From contig CM038716.1 of the NCBI GenBank assembly GCA_021613375.1, forward strand, positions 4,115,684 to 4,179,683: a stretch of DNA of 64,000 bases, read 5' to 3'. The position numbers and the translations under genes are program-made. Source of the DNA: Megaleporinus macrocephalus (Eukaryota > Chordata > Actinopteri > Characiformes > Anostomidae). The notes under the pieces were generated by a model. The model saw only the letters and a program-made list of their open reading frames with translations. It was not told the DNA's origin and searched no databases. Shown here piece by piece: positions 35,131-46,584 of the stretch (position 1 is its first letter; every line of letters starts with the position of its first letter).

Positions 35131-35455
35131 TGTAAAAAGACCCACTGCCCTTTTAGGAGACCACAAACTTGCATGAGTTAGATTGTTTACCACATTTATT
35201 ATTGCCATCTTTACATCCCAGTTGAGTTCTCTGGATCGCCATATCGGATGGCAGGTGGTGTAGAGCCCAACCCTACACTTGTAGAACTCGTAGGAGTCTG
35301 AGCTGGCTGAGGTATTGGGGACAGTAGAGCATAATGTTCAACACATCCACTTTTCAGCAGTCCTGTTTATTTACATGTTTAATGCATATGTTTTTTGTAT
35401 GTATTTGGGCTTAAATGTTGTAAAGCTTCACAGATTAGGTTATAAAATGCTGCAC
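35131..35455. other. intergenic, no gene seen
   Basis: No recognised gene or repeat; AT-rich with short frames. Confidence 0.5.
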
Positions 35456-35459
35456 AGAT

Positions 35460-36247
35460 TAGTTTTTTTTCATGAAACTTAAGCACAATCAGAGCAATAA
35501 CAATCTAAAGCATAAAAACAAGAAGTTTGTCCCACGTACAGACATTAAGAGCAGCAAAAAGGATCTCAAAAATGACACTGTCAGACACGGTTTAGGAGAA
35601 ATTCCTCAAAAAAAGCCTTTCCTGAGAGTAAGCCGCAAAATGAGGCAGCGCCTGAACGTAGCACCTAGAAATGAAATTGTAAGATGTGGTCAGATGAGAC
35701 TTTTTGGTCATGCACGCCATCACCAAGTCTGGAGCAAAGGAAAAGAAAAGATATCCAATACCCACAGTCAAATATGACTACGAACTGTTGATGCTCTGGA
35801 GCTGTTCTGGGATTCTTGTGAAGATCTAAATACCTCTAAATACACTAAATACCAGCCCAAAATCAGCCTTCGTCTGCCAGAGGACTGAAACTTGGCCTTG
35901 TGTGGATATTTTAACAAGATAATGACCCTAAACACACATACAAATCCACACAGAGATAGTAAAGGGAGCACATATGGCTCTATCAGTCTCTGGATTTAAA
36001 CTCAACTGCAAACTTGTGGTGTGGATAGGAAAGGACAGTGCTCACGTGAAGACCTGCAAATATAAAGGAGCTGCGCAATAAGGCGGCCCTTTAAGCCTTT
36101 GTTACTCTCAAACGCAGTCGATCAAGAGATGTTCTGGTGTCTGAAGCTTACTGTTTTTGTTTACACTGAAACTACAAGGCCAACGTATCTAACATGTTTA
36201 CAGCCAATAGCCTCTAAGCTGTAGATCTGAAAATCCCCATGTGGGCC
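35460..36247 (+). mobile_element. Tc1-like transposase remnant
   Basis: The plus strand reads RSSKKDLKND, then KMRQRLNVAPRNEI, then a frame with MRLFGHARHHQVWSKGKE (compare the Trp-Ser-Asp-Glu...Leu-Phe-Gly block of Tc1). In another frame comes ILTR*, with TTTTAACAAGATAATGACCC encoding the remains of QQDNDPKHT at about 35908-35935. Frames are broken throughout. The 3' part (36096-36230) is duplicated at 39005-39121. Confidence 0.72.
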
Positions 36248-36985
36248 CCCTTACAAAAAAGAAGTTTATTCAAGTGTACCATTAGTTTACTTCTTTTAAA
36301 CTAAAAGGAAGTGAGTATGCTTTCAGTTGACTTTTTATGTACTTCTCAGTGATATACTAAACACAGTATACTTGGGTTATACTGACAAGTATAGAACAGT
36401 CTAAGTATATTTGGCCTTTACTTGTACTTAATCTTTTGATTGAGATAGTAGAAGTAAGTATTCTTGCTCTGCACAAAAACACTTCCAGTACAATATTTAT
36501 TTAAAATTTGATTTATAAAGATTAATAAATATACAAATATCGTTCTTAATCTGAGTGTGTCTTGTTTATTTTACGTGTGTCCACTGGTGAGTAAGTAAAC
36601 GTTGTTAAGTTCTATTTTAAGTAGAAAAAAAAATACTTAAATCTAGTCATATACTTTAAAGTACAACAATAACATAAGCAATAAATAAAAGTATTACGTT
36701 AAATTCACTATAAGCTAGTAAACTAACAGTAAACCCTTAAGTTTAGTTTTAGTGTAGTTGCAGTACAAAAGCTGTAAAGTAGTTGTATACTTGGTTTACT
36801 ACTCTTACACTTAAAGTGTACTTAAACCTATACTTTTAAAAACTAGAAAGTGGGCCAATTTAGTCCCAAGAAATATTAAAATAGTACATATACAAGTGTA
36901 CTACTAGTACAATGACATTAGTATAGTAACTACATAAAGAATACTTAATAAAATTAACTTTAAGTATACTTATTTTCTGTAAGGG
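36248..36985. mobile_element. TIR element inserted into the Tc1 debris
   Basis: The left end CCCTTACAAAAAAGAAGTTT and the right end, in reverse complement CCCTTACAGAAAATAAGTAT, match at 17 of 20 positions. The interior is AT-rich and dominated by AGTATACTT/AAGTGTAC words, with no coding sequence. The related uninterrupted copy at 39005-39430 lacks this segment, which confirms it as an insertion of about 738 bp. No clear target duplication is seen, so the superfamily is open. Confidence 0.82.
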
Positions 36986-37290
36986 TCTAAAAGGATGTGC
37001 AGCTGTCAAGAAGCCCTTACAAGAAATAGACAAGAAAAGATAAAACATTTGCAAATGATATAAAGAAGCTGCTGGTATTTTCAGAATGATGGGCTGACCA
37101 GTCCAGAGTGCAGGACCTCAACATCACTGAACACGTTTGAGACTATTTGAATTGTGAGGAAAAGATGATATATGAAAATGAACTTTGGAGGAGTGCACTT
37201 CATTTGTATTGTCTGGTCTGTCTGCACTGTGTGTTATGCTGTATTGTTTGCTCTGTGTAGTCATGTTGCACTGTACTGTAGGGGTGTAAG
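36986..37290. repeat. right half of the repeat copied at 39125-39430
   Basis: AAAGGATGTGCAGCTGT, CTGCTGGTATTTTCAG, ACTTCATTTGTATTGTCTGG and TGCACTGTACTGTAGGGGTG occur in the same order in both places. Together with 36096-36230 this is one interrupted copy. Confidence 0.85.
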
Positions 37291-37292
37291 AC

Positions 37293-37460
37293 CTTTTAAC
37301 AAGATAATGACCCTAAACACACATCCAAATCAACACAGAGATAGTAAAGGGAGCACAGATAGCTCTATCAGTCTCTGGATTTAAACTCAACTGCAAACGT
37401 GTGGTGTGGATAGAAAAGGACAGTGCTCACGAGAAAACCCACAAATATGAAAGAACTAGA
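37293..37460 (+). repeat. local duplicate of 35908-36075
   Basis: CTTTTAACAAGATAATGACC and the next 150 bp, up to GAAAGGACAGTGCTCACG, repeat 35908-36055 with few changes, so part of the Tc1 remnant has been copied about 1.4 kb downstream. Confidence 0.85.
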
Positions 37461-37979
37461 AAAGTTCTGCAGAGAGGAGAGGGTTCCCTGTTCTCCTTAA
37501 ATGTAAAGTATTCTCCAGGGGAGTCTTTACCGAACTAGCAATAGAGGTGCCAATACTTCTTAAGCCTGTAACAGAGAAAACTTTTAGCAGCTCACCCACT
37601 TATAAAAAATCACTCATTGCATGTTTGGTTTCTATTAGACTAAATTTTCATGGACAGTGTCAATGATTCTGCTGTTGACTCACGTAAAGAAACCTTACAG
37701 CCTTTCACAGTGGGTTTACGAAGCGGCATGCGGCTATTAAAACTACACACTATGTTCTCCTATCCTTTACCATACCATCCACAAACCCCCACCCCCCTTC
37801 CCATCCCCGGAACATGTGCACATACACCCCTCACTGGCTGAGTCAAATACATTTCAATGATGGCATTCAGAGCGGTGCTTGCTGGGAGAAGTCTTCCTGA
37901 CAAGTATGAAATCCTTCTAATGCAGCCGTGCATAGCAGTAATCAACCACGCCTCCTTCTAACACCCACCCATCCACCCA

Positions 37980-38019
<40 letters not shown>

Positions 38020-38568
38020 TGCCCACACACACATACACGGTCAGGAAAAGGGCAGTCGTGTGTCATTAGAGTGACACTGACTGGAGAGTGCAGCAGAAGA
38101 TAACACAGTGTGAGAGGCATTCATTTAGCGTAGGTCATCCTCCACACACACACACACACACACATACACATATACACACTCAAACAAAATTGCAAACCGT
38201 AACTAATTAACTAAATGAAAGTCATACATTTTTTATATTTGTTTAATGGGCAATATCAGAGCGATAATTACTTTAGTGTGTATTCCATATGCACGGATTA
38301 GATTACTTGAAAGAAAAATATCAGAGTCTTTAATCCAACAAATAAAAAACAACAACACAAGATTGGTGATGGTGCATTGTGGTATAAAGCAATTAGCACT
38401 AGACTTTTTAATAATATTTCATCAAAGAGCTTGGCACGCTTCAACACCAAATACAAAAGCGCACACACTTACACTCCCTTTATCTTTTCTAAGTGTGTGA
38501 TCTTGATACAAAGAGAGAAATCTCCCAGTCTTTAGGATTTGCAGCCAGTATTCTGATGTAATTCAGTA
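37461..38568. other. intergenic with (CA)n runs
   Basis: No gene seen. (CA)n at 37980-38019 and 38143-38163. A C-rich CATCCACAAACCCCCACCCC stretch lies near 37780-37800. Confidence 0.6.
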
Positions 38569-38891
38569 AGCTATAACATTAACACCAGCTCCACTTACCA
38601 TATAGGAGCACTTTGCCGTTCTACAGTTACAGACTGTAGTCCATCCATTTCTCTTTGAAGTCTTTTCCCCTGTTCTTCGATGGTCAGGCCCCCACAGGAC
38701 CACCACAGAGCAGGTATCATCTGGGTGGTGGATCATTCTCAGCACTAAGGTGGGTCCTGATCATTGAAGAACAGGGTAACAAAACATATACAGAGAATCA
38801 GATGATCTACAGTCTGTGAGTGTAGAACTATAAAGTGCACCTGATGAAATGGTCAATGAATGTAGAGGCAGCTTCAATGTTATGACAGCTC
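38569..38891. mobile_element. TIR element with CTATAACATTAA ends
   Basis: The left CTATAACATTAACACCAGCT and right TTCAATGTTATGACAGCTCA form an imperfect inverted repeat. The interior carries GGTGGTGGATCATTCTCAGC, GGTCCTGATCATTGAAGAAC and AGTGTAGAACTATAAAGTGC, blocks of an element that I recall as very common in ostariophysan genomes. Truncated relative to that element. Confidence 0.65.
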
Positions 38892-39004
38892 AATGTGATA
38901 AAGTAAGTTGATGTCTCATGTACTTTCATTCTTTTCAATGTGCAAAATCAGAAACACACTTTTTAATAATAATAAAAGCATTTTTTAAATTTTTTTCAAA
39001 GCCC

Positions 39005-39430
39005 TTTAGGTCTTTGTTACTCTCTCCAAAGTCTGAAGCTTACTGTTTTTGTTCATACTGAAGCTACAAGGCCAACGTAACTAACATTTTTACAGCCAAT
39101 AGCCTCTAAGCTGTAGATCTGTGGGTCTCAAAGGATGTGCAGCTGTGGAGAAGCCCTTACAGGAAGTAGACAAGAAAAGAAACAACATTTGCAAATAATA
39201 TTAAGAAGCTGCTGGTATTTTCAGGACAATGGGCTGACCAGCCCATAGTGTAGGACCTCAACATCAGTGAACACCTTTGGGACTATTTGGATTGTGAGGA
39301 GAAGATGATATATGAAAAGAAACTTTGGAGAGGTGCACTTCATTTGTATTGTCTGGTCTGTCTGCACTGTGTGTACGGTTGTATTGTTTGCTCCATGTAG
39401 TCATGTTGCACTGTACTGTAGGGGTGTAAG
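39005..39430. repeat. uninterrupted copy of the 36096-37290 repeat
   Basis: Matches 36096-36230 and 36986-37290 across the point where the other copy carries a 738-bp insertion. It shows the empty site GTAGATCTGTGGGTCTCAAA. Confidence 0.85.
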
Positions 39431-39800
39431 AAAATATCGAAAATATTGAATATTATGTTTAGTGATACTGTATTGATTCTTAAAAACACAGTTTTTAATA
39501 CACAGATTCCTGGCAGACAGAGAATTGTGTGTTGTGATTGCTCTGACCACAAGATGGCAGTGTTGTAATCCATTTTCAGCTCCACTCCAACATTAACAAA
39601 CAGCACAAGGGCGCAATGCTATTGTAAGCATTGGCAAACCTGTTCATATAGTGGTGTGTTTTAATAGTAGGACTTGAAAAATCACATTATATCACTTTGC
39701 TTGCAATATCGCAGTATATCACAATATATTGACTCGTGACCGCTGTATCACGATACGTATTGTATTGTCAAGTTTTTGCCAATACACAGCCTATTTTTTT
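39431..39800. mobile_element. non-autonomous element with ATATCG-rich ends
   Basis: Begins AAAATATCGAAAATATTGAA and ends near GCAATATCGCAGTATATCAC, CGTATTGTCAAGTTTTTGCC, AATACACAGCC. These are features of a common teleost DNA element. Class not assigned. It includes a CTCF-like CCACAAGATGGCAG at 39547-39560. Confidence 0.5.
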
Positions 39801-40597
39801 TTGCCTATTGTACTGTGTAGATGGTTAAAACACAATAAGCTCCACTTGACTTGACTTGACTTTGACTAATTGTTTAAATGTTTTGAATAATTCAGTGGTT
39901 GAGATGTAAGCTGAGTGATTCAGGCTAGTTTGGTTTGAAATAGTTTAAGAACTCTTTACAGCGGTGGTAATGTTAACCAGGGGTTGCCGTGTCTACATCG
40001 CAAATAGAGACATCATATTTGATGTCCAAACCTGCACGAGTTTTTATATGTAATAATGAAGGTATATAGTCACAAATCTTGCTTTGGGGACTATTTTGCC
40101 TCACAGCGGCCTGCATGGATCCCTCCGCCATGAATGGAATCAAATTTTTGATGACAAAACTATCATAACACTTTGTGTGAGATCAGGAAGCGTAGATCTA
40201 ACCTAACTTATGTCATTTTAAATTTCATCCTCAGACCTCTGATGCCTATCAACAACACTATAAACACTTCTGATGCAGCAGGTTTCTTTAGAATGAAGCA
40301 TTTCACACCAAACCACTGCACACCAAGTTTTACAGCATTTGTTCAAGTAAAAACAGTATAGCTAACTGATGGCCTTTATTAATTACAGGAGCAATGGGCC
40401 TCATTCACCAAGACCTCTTCTTATAACCCACTTGCGCAGTTTACACCAAGATTTTTCAATGTTTTGTAATTGTTTTTATTTTTATTTCTTTTTTTATTTA
40501 TTTTTGCCTCTCGCTGGTTGTGCAGAGTGGAGTGCCATCGTCTCAAAGCTATGAGGCCTCTGATTCCATACCCTTGGGAGGCTGGGGTCCTTTCATT
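39801..40597. other. intergenic, no gene seen
   Basis: No supported exon. A T-rich run at about 40465-40505 precedes the SINE. Confidence 0.5.
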
Positions 40598-40832
40598 GTG
40601 GAGCAGTCATGGGCTGGAGGTAATGGAACCAGCCATGTCATTGGAAGGTTGCTGGTTCAATTCCCTGAAACAACAGGTCGTGACTGAAGTGCCCTTGAAC
40701 AATAGGATAGGGCCGCCCACTGCTCTGGGCAAGTGTGCTCACTGCCCCCTAGTGTGTGTGTTCACCTAGTAGTATGTGTAGGTGGGTATTGGGTTAAATG
40801 CAGTGGTCAGGTTTCTCTGTGTGCAAACACAA
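40598..40832 (+). mobile_element. tRNA-derived SINE
   Basis: GGAGCAGTCATGGGCTGG resembles a polymerase III A box, and GGTTCAATTCC at 40654-40664 is a B box. They are followed by TGACTGAAGTGCCCTTGAAC, GGGCAAGTGTGCTCACTGCC, CCCTAGTGTGTGTGTTCAC and GGGTTAAATGCAGTGGTCAG. This order is that of a tRNA-headed SINE common in fish. It is not a functional tRNA gene: no cloverleaf is complete. Confidence 0.8.
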
Positions 40833-42357
40833 ATGGCAATTAGTTCTAAATCCTCAAACATGAGGAGCTTAAGAATGCAGTTAGTTCTGTGGTTTGAGAA
40901 GACAGCATGCCTCTGATGTAGACTTTTTCTTAAAACTATTGGATGAATAAGGTCCATTATCCTTACAGCTCCACATGTGTCTGGACACCACACGTCCTGG
41001 CTAACAAACTCTATTTAGGATGAGAGCAAAATTAGGCAAATCCATAACTTCCCAGTGTCCTTACATGAATGGCATCAGGTCTTCCATTCAGTTCCACTGG
41101 GACTTGGACCAGATCCGAATGACATGGTGGTCCTGTTGTGATTAGTTTGTGAGACTTTGTGCGCGGTGGGGTCATATTTTAATGTGTCAGTAGGGGCTGT
41201 GAGCTTGCGGGTTGTGTAAGCGCTTCTTTGAGTGTCGGCAGCCACTGTTTTTGAGTGTGTGTTGCTGGGTTGTGTATGGCCGTACTTAAGCATCAGTAGG
41301 CACTAATTGTGAGTGCGTGAAGCGACGTGTGTGTGCGTCAATAGGCAGTGATTCTGATGGCAGGTGCTCTTTTCTCCTTTCATTGCCTCACTGAGCTGCT
41401 TCTGAATACCACTGATTCTGCACCTCATGCTTTAGATATGATTCACCCGCATCCCCAAGCGCGCATACAGGCGCGTCCCCTCGCGTACGCACACACAGTT
41501 TTATACTTTCGTCTATTTTTGAAAGTGTCTGGTGCCGTGTGCGTCTGCATTTATACTGCGGATGGGTTAAAGAGTGAAATTGCATTGACTAGTACTGTAG
41601 CTCAGGTGACGGGAGGTACCAGGTCTGTTCCTTTGAAGCTATGAATCAGGGATGGATGGCTTTTACTTATAATTTGAATGCATGCAGGAGACAACAAAAG
41701 AGTGAGTGACAGCCTAGACAGAAAACATTCAGCAAGAGAGGAAAAGAGAGAGAGAGGGATAGTAGGAGATGGTAAACTCCAGCTCAGTGGCAACCTGACC
41801 TTTAATGAAATGAATATGAAAAGGCTGAAAGGATTGCTTTCAGTTTGAGGAATGGATCACCTCCTCCATTACTCACGCCAAACTCATATACACTTCCGCT
41901 TTGTAATATCTCCCAATTAGCCTGCAGATTATTAAAGATTGTTTATAAGTGAAGGAGGCAAGCATAATAATTAAGATTAAAACAATAAACAATAATTGAA
42001 CAGAATAGGCTCTTCAGGTTGCCTAATACATCAAAGCACTCATTGCCCTCCAGATTTATTGGCAGAGTATTGGTATCAGAGTGGTTGTTCACTGAAAATG
42101 CGGCAATGAATCAAATCTCTAACAAATTCCCAGTTATTGTGATATAGCTGATAATGATAATGACCTGAGAATGATCAGGTCTGGGTGTAGAAATAGCCTT
42201 TAGATCCATATTCATTGTAAACCTCCACAAAGATAGCAATACAAGTCTATAACTTTGAGCTCAAAATCATTATATTCACCTGCAACGCAATGCGTCACAC
42301 ATACTCCAAGTTCTGGTTGGTTTTGTTTAATTATGACTTTTCAGGAGATGATTATTC
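40833..42357. other. intergenic, mostly unique-looking
   Basis: No supported gene. A purine-rich AAAGAGAGAGAGAGGGA run lies near 41742-41759. About 41860-42200 is AT-rich but complex, with ATTAGCC, TAATTAAG and ATAATTGAA words; it could be a noncoding element. Confidence 0.5.
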
Positions 42358-42372
42358 ATAATTCAATTCCAT

Positions 42373-42668
42373 CCATTATCTTCCATGTTATCCTGCTAGT
42401 CGAGGTCATGGGGCTGGAGCCAGTCATTGAGCAGCATGGACAGGTTGCCAGTCCAAGGCCAAGGCCAACACACACTCACACCTACAGGCAATTTAGAGTG
42501 ATTGATCAACCTTACATGCATGTATTTGGACTGTGTTTAGGAAACCGCAATACCTGGAGGAAACCCACTCAAGCACGGGGAGAACATGCAGACTCCACAC
42601 AGAACGGCCCAGACCCAGTTTGTCTTGCTGTGAGGTGACAGTGCTGACCACTACACCACCGTGCCGCC
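42373..42668 (+). mobile_element. LINE tail fragment with target duplication, copy 2
   Basis: Same block order as 34335-34665 (GGGGCTGGAGCCAGTC, GGCAATTTAGAGTGA, GGGGAGAACATGCAGACTCC, CTTGCTGTGAGGTGACAGTG, CACCGTGCCGCC). It is flanked by ATAATTCAATTCCAT at 42358-42372 and ATAACTCAATTCCAT at 42669-42683, a 14/15 match, consistent with target-primed insertion of a short 5'-truncated copy. Confidence 0.8.
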
Positions 42669-42759
42669 ATAACTCAATTCCATTTACTTGATTCAGAGTT
42701 ATCTTACTATTAAAGCTATATACTATGAAAGAGTAGAAAAACATTGAATGGGTGTGGTG

Positions 42760-43095
42760 GACTTTAGGTTAGGGTTAGGGTAAAATTTAGACTAGTAGTA
42801 GTTGTGGTTAAGGTTAAGTTCAGGGAAAGGGCAATGTTAGGGTAATAAAAACAGTAAGGTAAACAATTTGGGGTTTGGTTAGTGTTAGGCTAAGGGAAAG
42901 GTTAGTGTTAGATTTAGGCTAGTAGGCTAGTTCTGGTTAACGTAAGGGTAAGGTCAGTGTTATGGTAAGTGTAAGGTTAGGGTAATGGTTAGGGTTAGAT
43001 TAAGGTTAGTGTTAGAGTAAGGTTTGGGTTAGGGTTAGGGTGAAGTCAGAGTAAGGTTAAGGTTAGATTTAGTAGTTCTGGTTAAGGTTTGGGTC
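42760..43095. repeat. degenerate telomere-like (TTAGGG) tract
   Basis: GGTTAGGGTTAGGG occurs near 42766-42780 and again near 43026-43040. Between lie diverged GTTAGTGTTAG, AAGGTTAAG and TTAGGGTAA words. It is an interstitial, decayed telomere-like or minisatellite tract. Confidence 0.75.
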
Positions 43096-43136
43096 AGTCT
43101 CCAGGAAATGAATGGAGGTCTGTGTAATGTCCTGAG

Positions 43137-43137
43137 T

Positions 43138-43182
<45 letters not shown>

Positions 43183-43300
43183 GAGGGAGGGTGTGTATAA
43201 AGGGTAAATGAGGGAGTAAATGCTAGAGAAGGATGAGGGAATGGGGGAGTGTATGGAGTCAAGGTGCTGGCTCTGTGATGAGGACAGAATGTGATTCAAA

Positions 43301-43373
<73 letters not shown>

Positions 43374-43592
43374 ATTTCCTCTATAGTACTTCTCCGCTCT
43401 AGTCATAAAAGACACACAAACCTAAAGACTGTAAAGAGCTGTGAATGTGTAAAAAAGACAACAGATAGAGGAGTGGCAGAATGAAGGAAAGTGAAAGAAT
43501 AGCTGAATAATTAAACGTCCGGGCTAATGTAGCACAAAACTCAAATCTCTCTCTCTCTCTCTCTCTTCCTCACTCTCTCTCTCTCTCTCTTA
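43137..43592. repeat. (GT)n, (CT)n and (CTAT)n microsatellites
   Basis: GT run at 43137-43181. CT passing into CTAT at 43301-43373 (about 13 CTAT units). Two CT runs at 43545-43592. Intervening DNA shows no gene. Confidence 0.95.
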
Positions 43593-43774
43593 GCCAGATG
43601 GTGATCAAACAGAGCCGAGTTGGTCATCTGTGACAAACACCTGTTACAAAGTGTGTGAATAGTTGAAGTGACAGAATCTGAAGACACACACACACATACA
43701 TACATACTTCTGTCTTACTATACTTGTGAGGACATCCATATGTTTCAATTTATTTTCACATCACTGTAACTAAA

Positions 43775-44375
43775 TAACACATAATCCTAAACCTAACCTT
43801 AACCTCAGTATCTCATATAACACTAACCTTAACCTCACTATCTCATATAATACCACACCTACACCTAAACCTAACCTTAACCTCAGTATCTCATATAACA
43901 CTAACCTTAACCTCACTATCTCATATAATACCACACCTACACCTAAACCTAACACTAACCTTAACCTCAGTATCTCATATAATACTACACCTATACCTAA
44001 ACCCAACACTAACCTTAACCTCAGTATCCCATATAACACTACACCTAAACCTAACACTAACCTTAACCTCAGTATCTCATATAACACTAACCTTAACCTC
44101 ACTATCTCATATAATACCACACCTACACCTAAACCTAACCTTAACCTCAGTATCTCATATAATATCACACCTACACCTAAACCTAACACTAACCTTAACC
44201 TCAGTATCCCATATAACACTACACCTAAACCTAACACTAACCTTAACCTCAGTATCCCATATAATACTACACCTACATCTAAACCTAACACTATCATTAA
44301 CATCAGTGTCTCATATAATACTACACCTACACCTAAACCTAACAATAAACCTAACCTCCCATATAATACTGGACC
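43775..44375. repeat. CTAAACCTAACACTAACC minisatellite
   Basis: Repeats of CCTAACCTTAACCTCAGTAT then CTCATATAATACCACACCTA, with a longer and a shorter unit alternating. The minus strand stays open with a Leu/Gly/Val-rich pattern (LGLGVGVVLYEILRLRL), which is a repeat artefact. The CTAACC words relate it in composition to the telomere-like tract on the opposite strand 0.7 kb upstream. Confidence 0.9.
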
Positions 44376-44930
44376 TACACTTTTTCTGCTCTATTAGATT
44401 TAGCCAAAAAATGATATGTGCCAAAAACAACACACATTCACACTTGAGCAGAAACTAATCTTAATCTAACCTTAATCTGTGTTTATTTTGACCCACAATA
44501 TAGATGTACAATGTATGTCTTATGAATATCTTCCCAAAGTCTAATAAATATCTGCTGTATTTCACCATATTTCTCTCCCCTCCATGTAAACTGGGTGGTC
44601 CTAATCTTGGCTAATGCGTCCGTAGGCATTTCCTAACAAATCACAAGGCTGATGTCTCTGGCCCCGCCCACAAAACAGTTAGAGACACTTCAAGAGCTAA
44701 AGCTAACCCAGCATTACCAACAGCAGACGAGCTAGCCTTCCTGTCTTATATGCTTATTCCTATCGCTGTTATTCATCCATCTGCACATTGCTTCATCCAT
44801 CCATCCGCACATCTGTTTGTCTGTACCTTTGTACAGTGCTTTGTCTGTCTGCACATCTGTCGTTCGTTCCTTTGGGCATTGCTTTATCCATCTGTTTGTT
44901 CTTCCATCCATCCATCCATCCATCCGCACA
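44376..44930. other. intergenic with CATCCATC repeats
   Basis: No gene seen. CATC-type repeats lie near 44775-44810 and 44895-44930 and border the tandem duplication that follows. Confidence 0.6.
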
Positions 44931-45302
44931 TCTGTCCGTGACTTTTTTTGTCCAGTTAGCTTCACATAAAAGCTGGACAATGCTGTCAGTCCTGTAAGCG
45001 TGACAGAACAGACTAGGAGTGTTGGACAGAGAGCTGTCAATCAAGCTGCTTGTTAGCCACGCCCACTCAGTTCTCAGATAGGTCTGATCTGTGTTCCCTG
45101 AGGATTTAAAACATGTCTTCACCTTTCAAATGAATGCTTTACATTGTGGGGACCCGCTTGTTGTCCCCAAAAGGAAGAAAGGTCCCCACAGCATGCTTGT
45201 ATGGTATACACACACACACACACACAAACACACAGGTAAGTAATATGACATGTCAGTAAGATACTTTAGATTTCTGTGTTACAGAGGTCACCTACCTGGT
45301 GT

Positions 45303-45387
<85 letters not shown>

Positions 45388-45757
45388 CTTGTAGAGGTAT
45401 AGTTGTGAGGACCACATGTCCTCACTAGTATAGTACAGTCTGATTTTTTGGTAAGGTAAGGTCATTTTGCTGGTCCTCACTTTAGGACATGCCATTTTCT
45501 CCAAAAATCAAGTTTTTAAAAAAAATCTTATAGAGCAGAAAATTAGTCTTATAGATACTAAGGTTAAGTTTAGGGTTAGGTTTAGGTGTAGTATTATTTA
45601 GTTATAGTAAAACAAAGTTCAATAGAAACCTATGGATGACCTCACTAATATAGTAAGACAAACGTGTGTCAAACGTCCATCAAATGATTCTATCTCACAC
45701 AGCTCTCCCTTCTGCCCAGCAGATATGACACGCATTCATCTGCCGTGCTCATCCTCA
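44931..45757. repeat. 827-bp tandem duplication, unit 1
   Basis: Starts TCTGTCCGTGACTTTTTTTG. Contains TGTGGGGACCCGCTTGTTGT, a (CA)n run, a (GT)n run at 45299-45386, and an AGGTTAAGTTTAGGGTTAGG stretch. I see no base difference from unit 2, and internal markers keep an exact offset of 827. The GGGGACC...GTCCCC parts belong to a teleost dispersed element also seen at 43700-43760 and 63130-63225. Confidence 0.93.
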
Positions 45758-46129
45758 TCTGTCCGTGACTTTTTTTGTCCAGTTAGCTTCACATAAAAGC
45801 TGGACAATGCTGTCAGTCCTGTAAGCGTGACAGAACAGACTAGGAGTGTTGGACAGAGAGCTGTCAATCAAGCTGCTTGTTAGCCACGCCCACTCAGTTC
45901 TCAGATAGGTCTGATCTGTGTTCCCTGAGGATTTAAAACATGTCTTCACCTTTCAAATGAATGCTTTACATTGTGGGGACCCGCTTGTTGTCCCCAAAAG
46001 GAAGAAAGGTCCCCACAGCATGCTTGTATGGTATACACACACACACACACACAAACACACAGGTAAGTAATATGACATGTCAGTAAGATACTTTAGATTT
46101 CTGTGTTACAGAGGTCACCTACCTGGTGT

Positions 46130-46214
<85 letters not shown>

Positions 46215-46584
46215 CTTGTAGAGGTATAGTTGTGAGGACCACATGTCCTCACTAGTATAGTACAGTCTGATTTTTTGGTAAGGTAAGGTCATTTTGCTGG
46301 TCCTCACTTTAGGACATGCCATTTTCTCCAAAAATCAAGTTTTTAAAAAAAATCTTATAGAGCAGAAAATTAGTCTTATAGATACTAAGGTTAAGTTTAG
46401 GGTTAGGTTTAGGTGTAGTATTATTTAGTTATAGTAAAACAAAGTTCAATAGAAACCTATGGATGACCTCACTAATATAGTAAGACAAACGTGTGTCAAA
46501 CGTCCATCAAATGATTCTATCTCACACAGCTCTCCCTTCTGCCCAGCAGATATGACACGCATTCATCTGCCGTGCTCATCCTTC
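45758..46584. repeat. 827-bp tandem duplication, unit 2
   Basis: Second unit of the duplication, including its (GT)n run at 46126-46213 with apparently the same repeat length as unit 1. The match stops at about 46582, where unit 1 continues into TCATC and unit 2 into TCCATC, so the breakpoint has a few bases of homology. Confidence 0.93.

Noticed and set aside
40598..40832. A functional tRNA gene
   Set aside because: A and B box-like words are present but the acceptor and anticodon stems do not pair; a SINE body follows.
43770..44345. 191-codon minus-strand frame rich in Leu, Gly and Val
   Set aside because: Translation of the CTAACC-type minisatellite; no domain or start context of note.
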